Positions 23,365 through 35,600 of a stretch of 64,000 nt of DNA are shown here, one piece after another (position 1 is the first letter of the stretch; each line of letters starts with the position of its first letter). Source of the stretch: Sclerotiophoma versabilis (taxonomy: Eukaryota > Ascomycota > Dothideomycetes > Pleosporales > Didymellaceae); assembly GCA_012274445.1 (NCBI GenBank), contig JAAROD010000058.1, forward strand, positions 1,488,001 through 1,552,000, in the 5' to 3' direction. A program made the position numbers and the translations under genes. The notes beneath the pieces were generated by a model, which worked only from the letters and a program-made list of their open reading frames with translations, made no database searches and was not told the DNA's origin.

Positions 23365-25696
23365 GGGTAAGTTCCTTGGAAGCTCTAAAACTCACAAGTG
23401 CTGATACTCTCAAGGTACAGTAGGGAGTGGGGGTATATCACGACAGCATTGTTGCCCTACTTCATCTCAAAGCGCAGCCCAGAAAGACTAGTAACGTTAA
23501 CGATTGTAACGGTTCGAGCCCAGCGGATTCCACCGGCGTCAACACCTCGTTTGAGAGCCACCACCGAGAGTCCAGTCGACTCCAGCTATCCTTCCAGGCG
23601 TGTAGGGTATCAAGGACCTCTGTATTTCTTTGCAAAGAGCATCTGACGTTGAGCATCTGACGTCAAGCATTTTAGAGTTTTGAATGAAAGGTCAAATACA
23701 GACCTGCAACCGAAGTACCAGTTATTTGGTAATACTTGAACGACAGAAGTACTGCCGTGATCTTCCGAATCAAAGGCAGTGGTTACACTGATAGTGGTAT
23801 CCACCAACGAGTCCGACTCTCGGTAATGGCACAGATCGATCACACTTTTGTATGTGTATAGATAATCCCGAGATTCTCACTGCAGTGTCTTAGGCGGTCA
23901 CATCCCCATTCGTCCCCTTCTGTCAGTAAGCAACCTTATCTACTTCCAGAAAACTTGGCGAGTATCAGCTCTACAGCCCAAGCTTTAGTTGCTGAAGTTT
24001 CGGAATATTGTTCACTGGTTGACAGTGGGTGTTGGTTCTGTGATCTCCACCATCCTGGAATCACATCTGTAGCACAGCCTCGCGCAGCCCGTTCGGCGCG
24101 TAGATGCTGCGTGGCATTTGCTAAAGCGCCGGCGCTCAACCTCCATTGGCAAGTATCAGTGGCTCCACTTTAGCCATCGGTACGACCATGGCTGAGGTGG
24201 CTTACCATGTGCGTCTCACATGGCTTCTGGTGACAGCTGTGACACCGGATCGGCTCGAAAGTACCCGTTCTGACTCCAGAACCATGGTTTGTACATGTTC
24301 TGAGGCAAAGTTATACTCATCATCACCCGGGGTTTTGATATGTGAGAAGAGACACGCAATGCATGTAATCGACGATACCGCTCTGAGTGCTACTTCTACC
24401 AATCAGGCAAGGGCCGGGGCGATCATCTTAGAGCAAAGAACTGTTCAGTGCATGCCAGGGGACTGCATCGACTGACAGTCACATGGAACTAAACAAGTGC
24501 CGCTCACCGCCACTAACGTAGTACTCTTTGATGTAATTGGAACGTGTGTGAGAGCCTAGTGAAGCGTCGTGCGATGGTAACGCATGGCAGGGGTCAATAT
24601 CGTTCAGCCATCGAAGCGCCAAGTTCAACCTGCATCGAGGCGTTGTACTCGCCAGTGTAGCCAATTGATTGCAACTTGCCCTGCTCCGTTTGCTGCCCAG
24701 CGAATGACGCACTGGGCAAATGGAGGGGCAGACAGACAGCGGGGCACTTGCCGGACCGAAACATTCTCGACGTCTTTCCATGACCATGACTCCAAGCGCA
24801 ACATGTCGTCCGCTCTTGAGGTTGCACATTCGGCACGCGCATTCCCTCCAATTTTCAGGCGAACTGGGCCCCACTATCGGTGTCCTTGCCTAAGCCGGGG
24901 GATATTGCTACTCCACATGCCTCTTCCAGATTGTATGCTCGAAGGCGTTGGCGTGCTGTCGAGCCAACGCATCAACCTGACAACACTTAGCTTGCGCATC
25001 AAGCAGACTACCCATGTACATACCTACAGCATTCCGCAGGCGCAGCTTGTGCCGTGACATTGGCGTTCGCGGTTGATGCGCTTACTCTGCCTTGCTGCCC
25101 TTACCGGCGGCTTGATGCCGGCCATCGAGTAACGGCTCCCTTTGCCATCACACGCCAATTCGCTCCGTCAAAGTTTCTCATTGATACGAGCTGAGCGGCC
25201 TCTGCACTAGTTCTTTCTGTTTTAGCCAATTGACTTCTCCTTGGACTTAATAGCCCGCCGCGGCATCATGATCGGCTGTGGTCTGCGACCTGGAGGATCC
25301 TTCCAGCCCAGTCGAAATGACGCTCCTTCACCGGCTTCGCCGGCAGAGAACCTCAGTGGACGCAAGACTATGCACCTCTATCACCACACGGGTGGGGTCA
25401 CAAAGCATAAGCCGGCATGAGAGCTCGAGGCCATATTCCGTCGACCAGTAGGGTCCGGAGAGGAAATATAAAAGGAGGTCATTGTGCGAGGAGAGCAGGT
25501 TCCTTTCTGATTCTCTTTAGTTCTCATACCATCAATTGATCGTTCACTTATCTTTCCAAATCCAAGTCGTTTGAGTACTCCAAATCAAGTGCACCTACAA
25601 ACACACCTGTGCACAAGAACCTGCCGTCTTCCACAACTATATCCTCTTTCACACGCGTTCCACCTTACTCTAGCACCATCACATTACGCTGCCATA
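23365..25696. other. Gene-poor stretch and KXD1 promoter/leader
   Basis: About 2.3 kb. Open frames between 23400 and 25060 on both strands are short and without domains. From about 25440 on it becomes the core promoter and CT/AC-rich leader of the KXD1-like gene. No RNA gene or repeat recognised. Confidence 0.45.
25467..25474 (+). promoter_or_regulatory. TATA box of the KXD1-like gene
   Basis: TATAAAAG in a purine-rich context, about 230 bases before the start codon at 25697. A pyrimidine-rich stretch about 30-50 bases downstream (25500-25525) is a plausible transcription start region. Confidence 0.45.
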
Positions 25697-26379
25697 ATGT
25701 CTACCTCACACGCTTACTACTCGTCCTATCCACCCACATCGTACCCCATCAGCGTACCACAGAAGCCCGGCTACTACTACCCCCCGCAACAACACTACGG
25801 CCGCATCTCAGGTTCACCACCAGAAGCCCCCGACAGCACAACGACTTCAGGTGTGCCATCCTACGAAGTTTCCGCGAGTTCCAGCCACTATGCCGGTAGC
25901 CATAGCGACTACGATTCGAGTAGTGGCGCCGCCAGCGTGGACCTACTTGACTATATGGGCAACCGCATGAATGGATCATTCGACCCTTTGCCATTAGATC
26001 GTAGTCTTGCAAAGCAAGCGCAGACGTGAGTTTCCCGTTTTTGTAGAAGTGACGGCTGCGACCAGATGTTCTAACAAACCGCGCAGATCTGGTGAATTGA
26101 ACGCCAAACACCGCGAACTGCTCGAACTGCAAGCGTTAGCTCAACGAAGATTAGCTGGCGCGCAAGCAAGCTTCGCATCAGGTATGAGAGCAGCAAAGGA
26201 AGTGCAGAAAGATCTGCAATGGACACAGAAGCGCGTAGAGTGAGTGTTCTCCAATATCACCCTTCTGTTGGAATTGCAACTGACACTGAAACAGTTCACT
26301 TAACGACCGCGCAGCACGAAAATACCCCGACCAATACAGAGCTGCCCAACGAAGATACCCAGCACCCGTCGACTACTAG
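25697..26379 (+). CDS. KXD1: KxDL-domain protein (BLOC-1 subunit KXD1 homologue)
   Basis: Three exons: 25697-26025, 26087-26239, 26295-26379; introns 26026-26086 and 26240-26294; 188 aa. The N-terminal 105 residues are Tyr/Ser/Pro-rich and disordered. The C-terminal about 80 residues form the helical KxDL-type domain: ELNAKHRELLELQALAQRRL, FASGMRAAKEVQKDLQW, then RVDSLNDRAARKYPDQY. In yeast and animals Kxd1 belongs to BLOC-1-like complexes on endosomes and lysosomes. The family aspartate in K-x-D-L appears at the exon 2/3 junction (codon split GA/T), which supports the splice. The first in-frame ATG is used; an upstream frame extension has no ATG. Confidence 0.82.
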
Positions 26380-28014
26380 CAAACTTACCAAATAATGCCG
26401 CTCAACGCGACACTGTTGATGACTCTCGTACATACACATTTCGGTTCTCCACACAAAGCGCAAAAGCTTACGGCGGCACACTGTCATTCCACGATTATGA
26501 GGCATGAATTGCCTTCCCCTCTATTTTTACTATCTTTGGCGATTCCTCTTCGCCATTTCGTTATGTCTTTCTGTTAAAGAGCCGAGACGTGTCGTCTACC
26601 GTCTCCGCTCACTCCGCTCCACCCCTGCTTTAGCGCACACCACCATTTTGCTTTTTAGGCTCATTTGATGTGATTCGGTACGGGCCGCTGCAGCGCCAGG
26701 AGTCCGCTGGTTTGCTAGCGGACGAATAGCGGCAGTCAGTTGGTTGCCTGCTTTGTGAGCCTGGTCGAAGGAAGCTGTACCCATACCGCGAGCTTTGGGT
26801 GTCCGGTAGCTAGCTAGTAAACTAAAGGAAAGAAGGCTTGAGAAGTTGCGGCTGGGTGGTTCTCGTCGGCACTTGGTACTTCTCTCACATCTCATTTAGG
26901 ACTGGCGTCTTTCTTTCTCGAACGGTTCATCATGACCGTATCAGTCCGACTCTTTGTCGATGTAACTGTTTACATAGTCTTCAAGACGATGTCTTCTCAT
27001 ACCGGGGTGACCATCTACGCGCTCCAGTAAGGAATGCGATATACAAGCGTAATGTGAACGTTCTGGCTCCGCTACTGCATGAACTACCATGTACCTCACA
27101 TCAGCCTCTAACCGTGTTTCTTATAGTCTCATGTAGTGTGACTCGGTCAGCCGACCTTCGAACTGGGCCGATACTCGTGGCCGGATGAACGTGTGAAAAT
27201 CATGTGACCAGTCATTCACCTCAAGACGTGGCTTGAGAAATACTGGATGAATAGCCATTTAAGCAGACCAATCCGCCACTCACAACATAAGCACCACGCA
27301 CAACCAAAGAAGAAGAAAAAAACACAATCCCAGCCTCCCGCGACTCACATCCGCCCACGCGGGTTCTCCCCAGGCACAACGTGCGACAAAGTTTCACATA
27401 GCGAGGCGTCTGCAAGGCATCTCATGCTCTTTCCCTCGTTGCCCCTCCATTCCGACCCATCCCTGCGCACGCTATCGGACAACAACATCCCGGCCTGTGC
27501 AACCCTGCACCTCGCTTGCACAACAGCCTACACAAGCACTACATATCGAGAGTCGTCGGAACAATCCAAGCATGTCGGCCCAAGTACCACTCCACCTGCC
27601 AAGCTTGACTCCAATACGCGTCAGTAGCAGCAGCAGCTGAGCTGAAGGATTGTTTGGAGTGTCGGAAAGGCACGAGGGCTGATTAGGGGATGCTGTGCCG
27701 GTGTTACGTTAGGATCTAGACGGCGAACAATAGTTCGCGAGGGCTTGGTATCGCAGCTACTGCTCGCTGTGGGGCTGTGCAATGGTGGCGTAGAGCGGTG
27801 GAGGTGTCAATGTGAGGTTATCAAAATGTTGTCTGACATTGACAAGCCTGGCAGCGGGAGTGGAGGATCAAGGGTAAGCGAGGAGTGAGTGATGTGACAT
27901 GTTAGCAAATGTTGAACGAGTCGGGATTCGGAAAACTACAATAAGCTTTTGGGCGTATGAGTTGGATCTTGGGGTCTTGGTTGTTCATGTGTACAATCAG
28001 TGCCGTATCTAGGT
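26380..28014. other. Intergenic between KXD1 and SEC18 3' ends
   Basis: About 1.6 kb between convergent genes. A purine run of A and G occurs near 27306-27322. Short open frames (26596-26895 minus, 27247-27627 plus) carry no domain. Nothing else recognised. Confidence 0.45.
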
Positions 28015-30577
28015 CTACATCGATCCCCTGTTTGCGGCAATGGCCCTGGACATAACCCTCGCAAAGCGGCCAGGAACATCCTGATCCTGCTTCGCTGTCT
28101 CAATACCGGTAAGGATCTTCTTGATACCGACGCCGATCTCTGTGCTGCCGGTAATTTCTTGAATCTCGCTAATTGCACGTTGTTGATCCTGATCCGAGAA
28201 AGCGCCAGATTCGCGGAGAATATGTGCGAGCTCGGGTTGTGTGTTGACGTTCGGTACTGCAATCTCGGCGTCGAAGCGACTGAACAGGTCAAGTTGAGTG
28301 AGTACCGAACGCTCGGTTGTTGTTGCGAAGATAAGCAGGCGACGATCCTGGCCTCGGTTAGCTGCTGTGGTCCCGAGTTGCAATAGGTGTGGCTTACCTT
28401 GGGTGGCTGTTTCTCCAATAGGACCTTCAGCGCAACAAGCACAGTATTGCTGAAGCGTGGTCCAATTGGCACCCAATCAACAAGCAGCTCGATGTTGTCG
28501 ATCACAATGACGCTGAGGGGACTCTTGTACGCGTCTCGGAAAGTTTTATCGAGATGCTGTACCTTCTGCATCTCGCTAAAGCCTACCATGTCCTCGGGCG
28601 ACACAAGCTTAATGAATGGGAAACCCGAGTCAATGGCCATTCTTGAGGCCATAGCTGTCTTACCACTGCCAGGTGGGCCATGGAGCGCGACAGAGAGAAT
28701 AGGGGTTGAATCTGGTTTCCGGACCTGGTTGATGTACAAGCGTCCTTCATCCAAGATGTCTTTGATGAATGGCGAGTAGTGAATAACACCACCTCGAATG
28801 CGCTTTCCAAGCTCTTCTTCAGCGACACCAAAGAGTGGCTTAACTTCTTCCAACGCCTGGAAGAAGTCTTGCCTGTTGACTTTCATGTTCTCAACGTCAG
28901 GGTTGATCGCTGCCATTGTACCAACCTTGATATGCCGGCTGAAAGCAAACGAAGATGCTGCCTTGACCAGACCGTTGAGTTCGGCACCAGAAAAGTTCTT
29001 GGTAAGCTTAGCCAGCTCTTCAACGTTGACGTCCGATTCAAGCACGTCGTTCTTGCGCATCTTCGTGGTGTGAATCTTGAGGATCTGTGCTCGACCCGAC
29101 TCGTCTGGTAGTGAGATTTCCATGTGCACTTCCAGACGACCAGCTCGTAGAAGCGCTTCATCAATCATGTCCATTCGGTTGGTCATGCCGATGAGCAAAA
29201 TGTTGTTCAGCTGGTCCACGCCATCCAGCTTTGAGAGCAACTGGTTGACAACGCTGTCGCCTACACCGGTACCGCCGCCACTGGAACCTCTCTGCTTGCA
29301 TACAGCGTCAAGTTCATCGAAGATGATGATGTGGAGACCACTCTCGTCACCCTTCTCCTTGTATTCCTTCTCGGCATCGGCAAAGAGCTTACGAATGTTC
29401 TCCTCGGATTGACCCACGTACTTGTTAAGTACTTCAGGACCGTTAATGACCTTGGGCTCCCTAGCGTTCAGCATCTTGCCAATCTGACGCGCAATCAAGG
29501 TCTTTCCGGTACCTGGTGGACCGTAGAGGAGGATACCTCGGACGTGCTGGATACCCAACTTGTCTACCAAACCAGGGGGGAAGATACGAGAAGCGAAAGC
29601 TCTTCGGAAGATGGCGCTGAACTCTGTATCCAACCCACCAATGCCCATATCCTCGAATTTGAAGCCTGGCTGAATGATAGAATTGGCGGCAGGTCGCCTG
29701 TTCGATGCCTTCAGCTTGATGTCTGTTCGGGCATCCTTGAAAAAGTCGATCTGAGTGTGACTTGTGAGGATGCCGCGAGCTCTGGGATCTGTCAATGGAG
29801 GGGCAGATGTGTCTGATTTCTCCATAGAGAGATCCACAAGCTGCACTGTCCTTATTGACATTCGCAGAGGGATGTTCTTTACATCCAAAAGGAGCTGCTG
29901 TCCAGGCGCAAGAATCTGGTCTCCGAAATTCTTCTTGAACTGCGTTGCAAGCTCGTCCTGGTCGTATGGAGTGTCTGTTGTCTTCCTCGCAGCAAAGCCA
30001 ACCTCTACTTCAACACCACCCAAGTAGGATTGTCCACCACCCTGGCTGAATGCGTCGTATGGCTGTACAGCAACCATGTCTTGAGGACCAAGCGTGATTC
30101 CAGCCCATGTTCTCTGCGCATCCGTAAGGCCGATCTCGCCAGGTTGGCAGCCTTGTGTAGGTCTTGCAGACAAGACGTAGTTGCCGTTTATGAGGATGTA
30201 GATATCGCTGCCATCAGGCGTCGGTGGGAAATCTTGGGGTGAGACCGCAACTCTTCATGAAATCAGTACCCATTCTGTAGTGAGTAGTGATATACATACA
30301 GATTACCAAAGGCATATGCGTTACCTCCAGGGCTCTTGATGGGGCGCAGCTGTCTGGCAGGTCCGCCGCCGCCTGGGGGTCCTCGGGCTGGCACGCGCTG
30401 CTGGGGTGCGCCATAGCCTTGTTGCTGGCGATCATCATGACCTCCCATTCTCGCGTCGTAGCCCGGCTGTGGAGGTTGGCGAGGTTGTTGCGGCGGTGGT
30501 TGTCCGTAGCCGTCGTTGCGCGGTGGAGGACGTGGAGAACTTCCAGGAAGACCTGGGAGTCTGTCGCGATTGAACAT
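28015..30577 (-). CDS. SEC18: Vesicular-fusion ATPase Sec18/NSF
   Basis: Three exons: 30300-30577, 28398-30252, 28015-28347; introns 30253-30299 and 28348-28397; 821 aa. AAA+ ATPase that disassembles SNARE complexes after membrane fusion. A Pro/Gln/Gly-rich N-terminal extension (about 90 residues) precedes the N domain (VSPQDFPPTPDG, YILINGNYVLSARP). D1 has Walker A GPPGTGKT and Walker B IIIFDELDAV; D2 has Walker A GPPGSGKT and the NSF-type Walker B VIVIDNIELL. The second-region arginines are seen in LLRAGRLEVH. The last exon (DRRLLIFATTTERSVL onwards) completes D2. The exon 1/2 join is phase-corrected with an AAG acceptor giving NLVAVSPQDF; a nearby acceptor breaks the frame. Cytosolic, acting with alpha-SNAP. 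Confidence 0.95.
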
Positions 30578-31112
30578 GTTGCTTGTTTCAGCACAATAGA
30601 AGGAGGCCCACTCTGGTTATAGAGTTTGACAGCTAGTCGTGTACGTATGCGGGAGGGAAAGGCAGCAGCAATGGATGTTCTGCCCCACTAGTGTAATTGG
30701 CGTCGTGTAGCTGATGAAGAGGCGTCGAGGGCGTTTGCTTGATTCAGGGTATAGTGGTTGGAGCCTGAAAGTATCCAAGATGCGTATACGTCTGCAAGCT
30801 GGCTTCAAGATCGAGTGAGGGTGTTGCTGTGTCAGAGCTGTTCCATACGCTGGACCTTCGGCGATGGCGGAGCATCCTGGCCCAAGCGGAGTGCCACGAC
30901 ACCTCCGTCCGCTCGCCGCAGAAGGGACTACCACACGTCATTCTCGACATGTGTCTCTATTGTTCTCAACGACAACGATGCTCACGCAACTATTCGAAGC
31001 ATTAAGTCCATAAATAACGATTGTAAGATGTTTTTCTTCTAAAATATCCGGTCTATGAAAATTGACACACGTAGTCATCCACTGTCAACGCCTGTCTTTC
31101 CATCATTCGTAC
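30578..31112. other. SEC18 promoter region and 3' end of the 2H gene
   Basis: 535 bases. Upstream region of SEC18 (minus strand) and downstream region of the phosphoesterase-like gene. No TATA box or other motif placed. Confidence 0.4.
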
Positions 31113-32164
31113 CTAGAAGCCCTTTCCGCGATGAACAGACTCTCCACCTCCGTACCACAGTGTTCCCATGCGGTAGTCTAATCCTATCTCCTCGCCAAGA
31201 TTGAATTCGCCTCCATCAGGAATCTTCCCACCATTGTGCTCTGGCCAGAACTCCTGCTCTAGCCACCTGTTGATCTCTTCAATCTTCTTGATGAACGTAG
31301 CCATCTTTGCAGGGTCAGGTGAGCCATGCCTATCAGCGAGGTCCTTGGTAGTGATGAAGCGGCCGATCGTGAGATGACTTGAGGGCACAACGTATCTCGA
31401 ATCAACTGTGACGCCAGTGTCTTTGCAGAGATCGTAGAGGTCTCGGCGGAGGTGGTGATACGTAAACTTGTCGTGCTCCAAAGCTCGCCCTGAGCGAAGC
31501 CCTTCGCCAGCGGCAGGAACAAAGCTCAAAGCAAGAGCTGATGCATCATAACCAATTGTTGGTTTGATAAGTCGCACGCGGTGTTCGGAGGTGTAGTCGG
31601 TGATTGCAGGCACTTTGTCGCGCATCTGGTCAACAAGCTTTTGAATCTCATCTGCTGTCTTGGAATGTGTGATCTCCAATGCAGTGATGTGCTGGCAGTC
31701 TCGAGGCATGAGCCATAGGTCTACCTCAAGTTAGCCACTTGAAGCAGCGGGGTTGTTGAGGACCTTACTAGGCGCAACAGTCAACAGCTCTTGTTGAACT
31801 CGCTGGATGAGGTCCTTAATTTTCATCGTCGGCCGGCCCCAGAAAACGAGACAGTGTCTCGGATCCACGTAACCAGGTTCGATAGTTGGATCGCTCAGCC
31901 TGAGCAAAATGGGGTCGATGCTGACTCCTGGGAAGCTCGCATCAAGCATCTTGGCTTTCTGTTGAGAATTTCTCGTTGCTCGGTGGAGAGCATACTTTGC
32001 CTGTATTTGAGCCTACGTTGTTTGCCAGTTAGTAGGCTTATCACATCATATGACTTTCGGCATACTGGATCATCTTCGCAGGCTGATATTAACGCCTGAT
32101 ATGGATTGCTGAAGGATGACGTTGATATCCCGCTGAGATCTTCAAAGACAGTGGGAGCAGACAT
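31113..32164 (-). CDS. 2H phosphoesterase-like (RNA ligase/cyclic phosphodiesterase fold) protein
   Basis: Three exons: 32066-32164, 31769-32012, 31113-31720; introns 32013-32065 and 31721-31768; 316 aa. Two H-x-T motifs typical of the 2H superfamily are present: HIT at residues 125-127 (in PRDCQHITALEITH) and HLT at residues 230-232 (in SSHLTIGRF), about 105 residues apart. Superfamily members hydrolyse 2',3'-cyclic phosphates or related RNA ends. Substrate here is unknown. The second splice restores PNLWLMPRDC. The C-terminus is Gly/Glu-rich. The gene is divergent from the DNA methyltransferase-SNF2 fusion, with 476 bases between starts; shared regulation is possible but not shown. Confidence 0.8.
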
Positions 32165-32640
32165 GGTTTTCGAAGCTTCCGATGCAGCTTGAGAAAGTCC
32201 TCACGACGTTGCGATGAGCTTTTGTATATGGCTGGAGTGAGCCAAGATGATTGACCAGCCACTCTTGGATTGATGCAGTTACCTCAATAGGCACGCGCCT
32301 ATCCTAGTATAGTAGTACTTCCGACTGATTTCTAAACAACCACCACCTGGACCACCTGCACTTTATGTCTACACATTGCAGCGTTCGAAAGGTGCTCTGT
32401 TATTCGTGGCTTCGCCGTTTGCTTGTTATCCACGATTGGAGACGTAAAGCTGCCGCGTTGGCGAGCATGAGAACACAATTGTCTGCGTAGGACGCGTCGC
32501 GTCAACCGGCACCACGACAAACACCTGCGCCGGCTGGCCGCGACAGCACGCAGGCTCCTTTCTATACAGCCTAACACATGGGATGTCTGCTACTGAATCT
32601 AAACTGCCTGCAGCGTATCTCAAATAGCGATTGACCTACA
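32165..32640. promoter_or_regulatory. Divergent promoter region, 2H phosphoesterase / DNMT-SNF2
   Basis: 476 bases between divergent starts. Contains short CCACC-type repeats around 32340-32356. No confident TATA box. Confidence 0.4.
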
Positions 32641-35600
32641 ATGGAGCTTGAACTCACACAAGCATCTTCAAATCAGTGCTTACGAAAGCGAGTGCGCGTC
32701 ACGAACAGCTCAGATTCGGGTGTAGCTGAAAATGAGACACAAGACAAGCCACGTGTAGCTGCAGCACGAAAACGCCGAGCTGTCGAGCATCCAGACACGG
32801 GCACACCGGTGAGAGAACAACGCGTTAGAAGGAGCGCAGTGCGTTCAGACAGCACTTCAGCCCAAGCTCCAGGTAGGCTATTCCTACACAACACAACGCG
32901 TTTCTAGAGCTAATATCGTAGGGATAGGAAGTTCGACCTCTTTCAAAGCTCCATTGAGGTCAACCGCCGCGGCAACACTATCACACGAAGACCCCGTACC
33001 AGCAGACTGTTGTTTCGTATGTCGCAGGCGCGGAGGCAATTATGCATACACATGCGTGTATGACGATGGGTCTGAGGCCTGCAAGAGATGCATAAAGGAG
33101 AAGTACAAGTGCAGGCCCGCAACTGCTGCAGAGATCGCCAAAGCTGAAGCACGATGTCCGCAATGCAAGAGCAGAGGCCTCACCAATTGCTGGTACGAAG
33201 ATGGAAAGACCTCATGCGAGCCATGCTTAAAGTGGAAGAAGCAGTGCGGCGCTTCCACCAAGCGGATCCTCAACGCAAATACCCGTTCTTTTTTGGGAAT
33301 ACCCACGCCGGAGCCTGAACAGCATGCGGCTACAACAACTGATCGAGATATGGTGGATGAAAAATCATGTTCTACTCTGACGAATACAGACCCTCGCCAT
33401 GCCTCATTGCCTGCGTCTCCCCATGATACGCTACTCTCCCGATCACAAAGACCCACTAGACGGAGCGCAGCCGCAACCGTTCCCCTTGGAAACGAGGCCA
33501 AACACGCGCCGATCAGAATAAAACAGACGACGTCGGCCGAAGGTCAGGATCCCATTCAGGACCAATCCAAGGACAGGAGAACAAGTACTCGCTTCTCCCG
33601 TACTGTGACCATCCATGACGGGCGTGACAACAACGAGATAACGCCAGAGCCTGGCGCCGCTTTGCTCAAGAACGCGCTCGTACGTAGCTCTGGAAGGCGC
33701 AGCAAAGCTTCAACTTTATTATCAAAGATACAGGAAACCACTCCGGACGATTCTGCCGAAGAAGAGACCGGCTCACTTGCCATAGATGTGAACATGGCTG
33801 ACATTGAATCGGTTGACCTACAATTGCTCACGGAGAACAGCAATGCTATACAACCGTCTCCTTCGCCAGCGGCCGAAACTGAAGTACAATATGACAACAC
33901 AGCACATGTAGCAAGCTCGGACAACGATAGCTCGGACGATGAGGTGCTGACATCACAACGTCGCGCCTTAGTAGCAGATCAACAGGCATCGCGCCCACGC
34001 CGTAGCAGTGGTAGGCCGTCCTATGCCGAATTCGCTCCAAGCGATGTTTCGGATCAAGAAGACGAGGATGGTGAAGACGAATGGGATCTTCCTGACACAC
34101 AGGACGAAAGCGAGGTTGACGACGATGTTGAAGAGTTCGGTGTGGCTCTCGAGGGCTCGTCGGACGGAGGTGGGTGTTACGAAGACTTGAAGTCTGTCAA
34201 CATCGAACCAGAACCTATGTATGCGTCGCGACGAAGATCTCAACTGAACTCGACATCAGCCCCAAAGCAGGGCAAAGGCATCGATCTGAACCTCCCGCCT
34301 CTGGACAACGTTTACGACATCATTGCGGACATGACATCCAAGGCCGTAGAGCTTGGCCTTTGTGGCGCGCTACAAAATCTGAAAGGGGGGACGATAAATG
34401 TTGCGACAATGTGTTCTGGCACGGAGTCTCCGCTTCTCTTTTTGCAGATGTTGGCAGAAGCCCTTGACTCTAGAGGCGAGACATCTCTGCATATTAAACA
34501 CCATTTCAGCGCCGAGATCGATGCAACAAAACAAGCCTATATTGAGCGCAACTTTCACCCACCCATTCTCTTTAGAGACGTCCGCCAACTGGGTGACGAA
34601 ACTGCTATCACAGCGAGCACAGCGTATGGTGCAGAGGAAGTAATTCCTGGGAATCTGGATATACTCATTGCTGGCTTTGTCTGCAAGGATCTATCCTCCT
34701 TGAACAGCAGGAAAAAGACTGTAGACGATCAGGGTGAAACCGGTGATACGTGGAGAGCCATCTACTTTTACGTCAGGCGTTTCCAGCCGAGTATCGTTCT
34801 GCTGGAAAACGTAAAGAGCGACAAAAGGCTATGGGATGATGTGGTTTCCAGATGGTCGAAGATCGGCTACGAGGCAGCCTGGGTCTATTGCGACACCAAG
34901 AATTACTACCTGCCGCAAACCCGCGAAAGGATGTATATGATCGCGATCAATCGCAAACTGTATGGTGAGAATGTCAGCAAGGCTGTTGCCCAATGGCAGT
35001 CCACGATGGAGAAACTTCAGCGCCAGTGTAGTAGTCCCTACGAAGCCTTTCTGGTTGATCTTCCAGTTAGTGTGATGGATTACTCTCCACTGTCCTCTGA
35101 ACCCGATTGGAGCCTGTGCAAACTAAGATACGATCAGATCCGCTCCGAACAACGGCTCGGAACCCGACGTCCAATCACGCAATGGAACGAGAGTGGAATT
35201 TTACAGTAAGTAGTGGAGATCGAGCTCACCTTATGTATGATCTTGGGCGCTGACAACCTGCAGCCCACCTGACTACGCCAACCGCAGGTGGTACGATTCA
35301 CAGTCCTCAAGGGTTTACGATGCCATAGATGTTGCTCATTTACAGGCTGCGCAGGAGGGCTATGATTCCATGTACAAAATGAAGATCTGGGACGTAAGCC
35401 AGAACGTCGATCGCTTCAAGACGGGTATGGGCCTGATGCCCTGCGTTACTCCAGGCGGCTGCGATTTTGCCAGCAACCGCCAAGATGCATTGAATGGCAG
35501 TCAGACTCTCGTCTTGCAAGGCATGCCACTTGACAAACTTCACTTCGCTGGTGAAACTCAAAGAGAGTGTCAAAATCTTGCCGGCAACGCAATGTCTACA

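Noticed and set aside
30250..30252. SEC18 exon 2 acceptor at GAAGAG
   Set aside because: It breaks the reading frame by two bases; the acceptor two bases earlier gives a continuous frame and the family consensus.
33200..33222. GKTS in the methyltransferase fusion as a Walker A motif
   Set aside because: It lies inside a Cys-rich repeat more than 1000 residues before motif II and lacks the preceding glycine loop.
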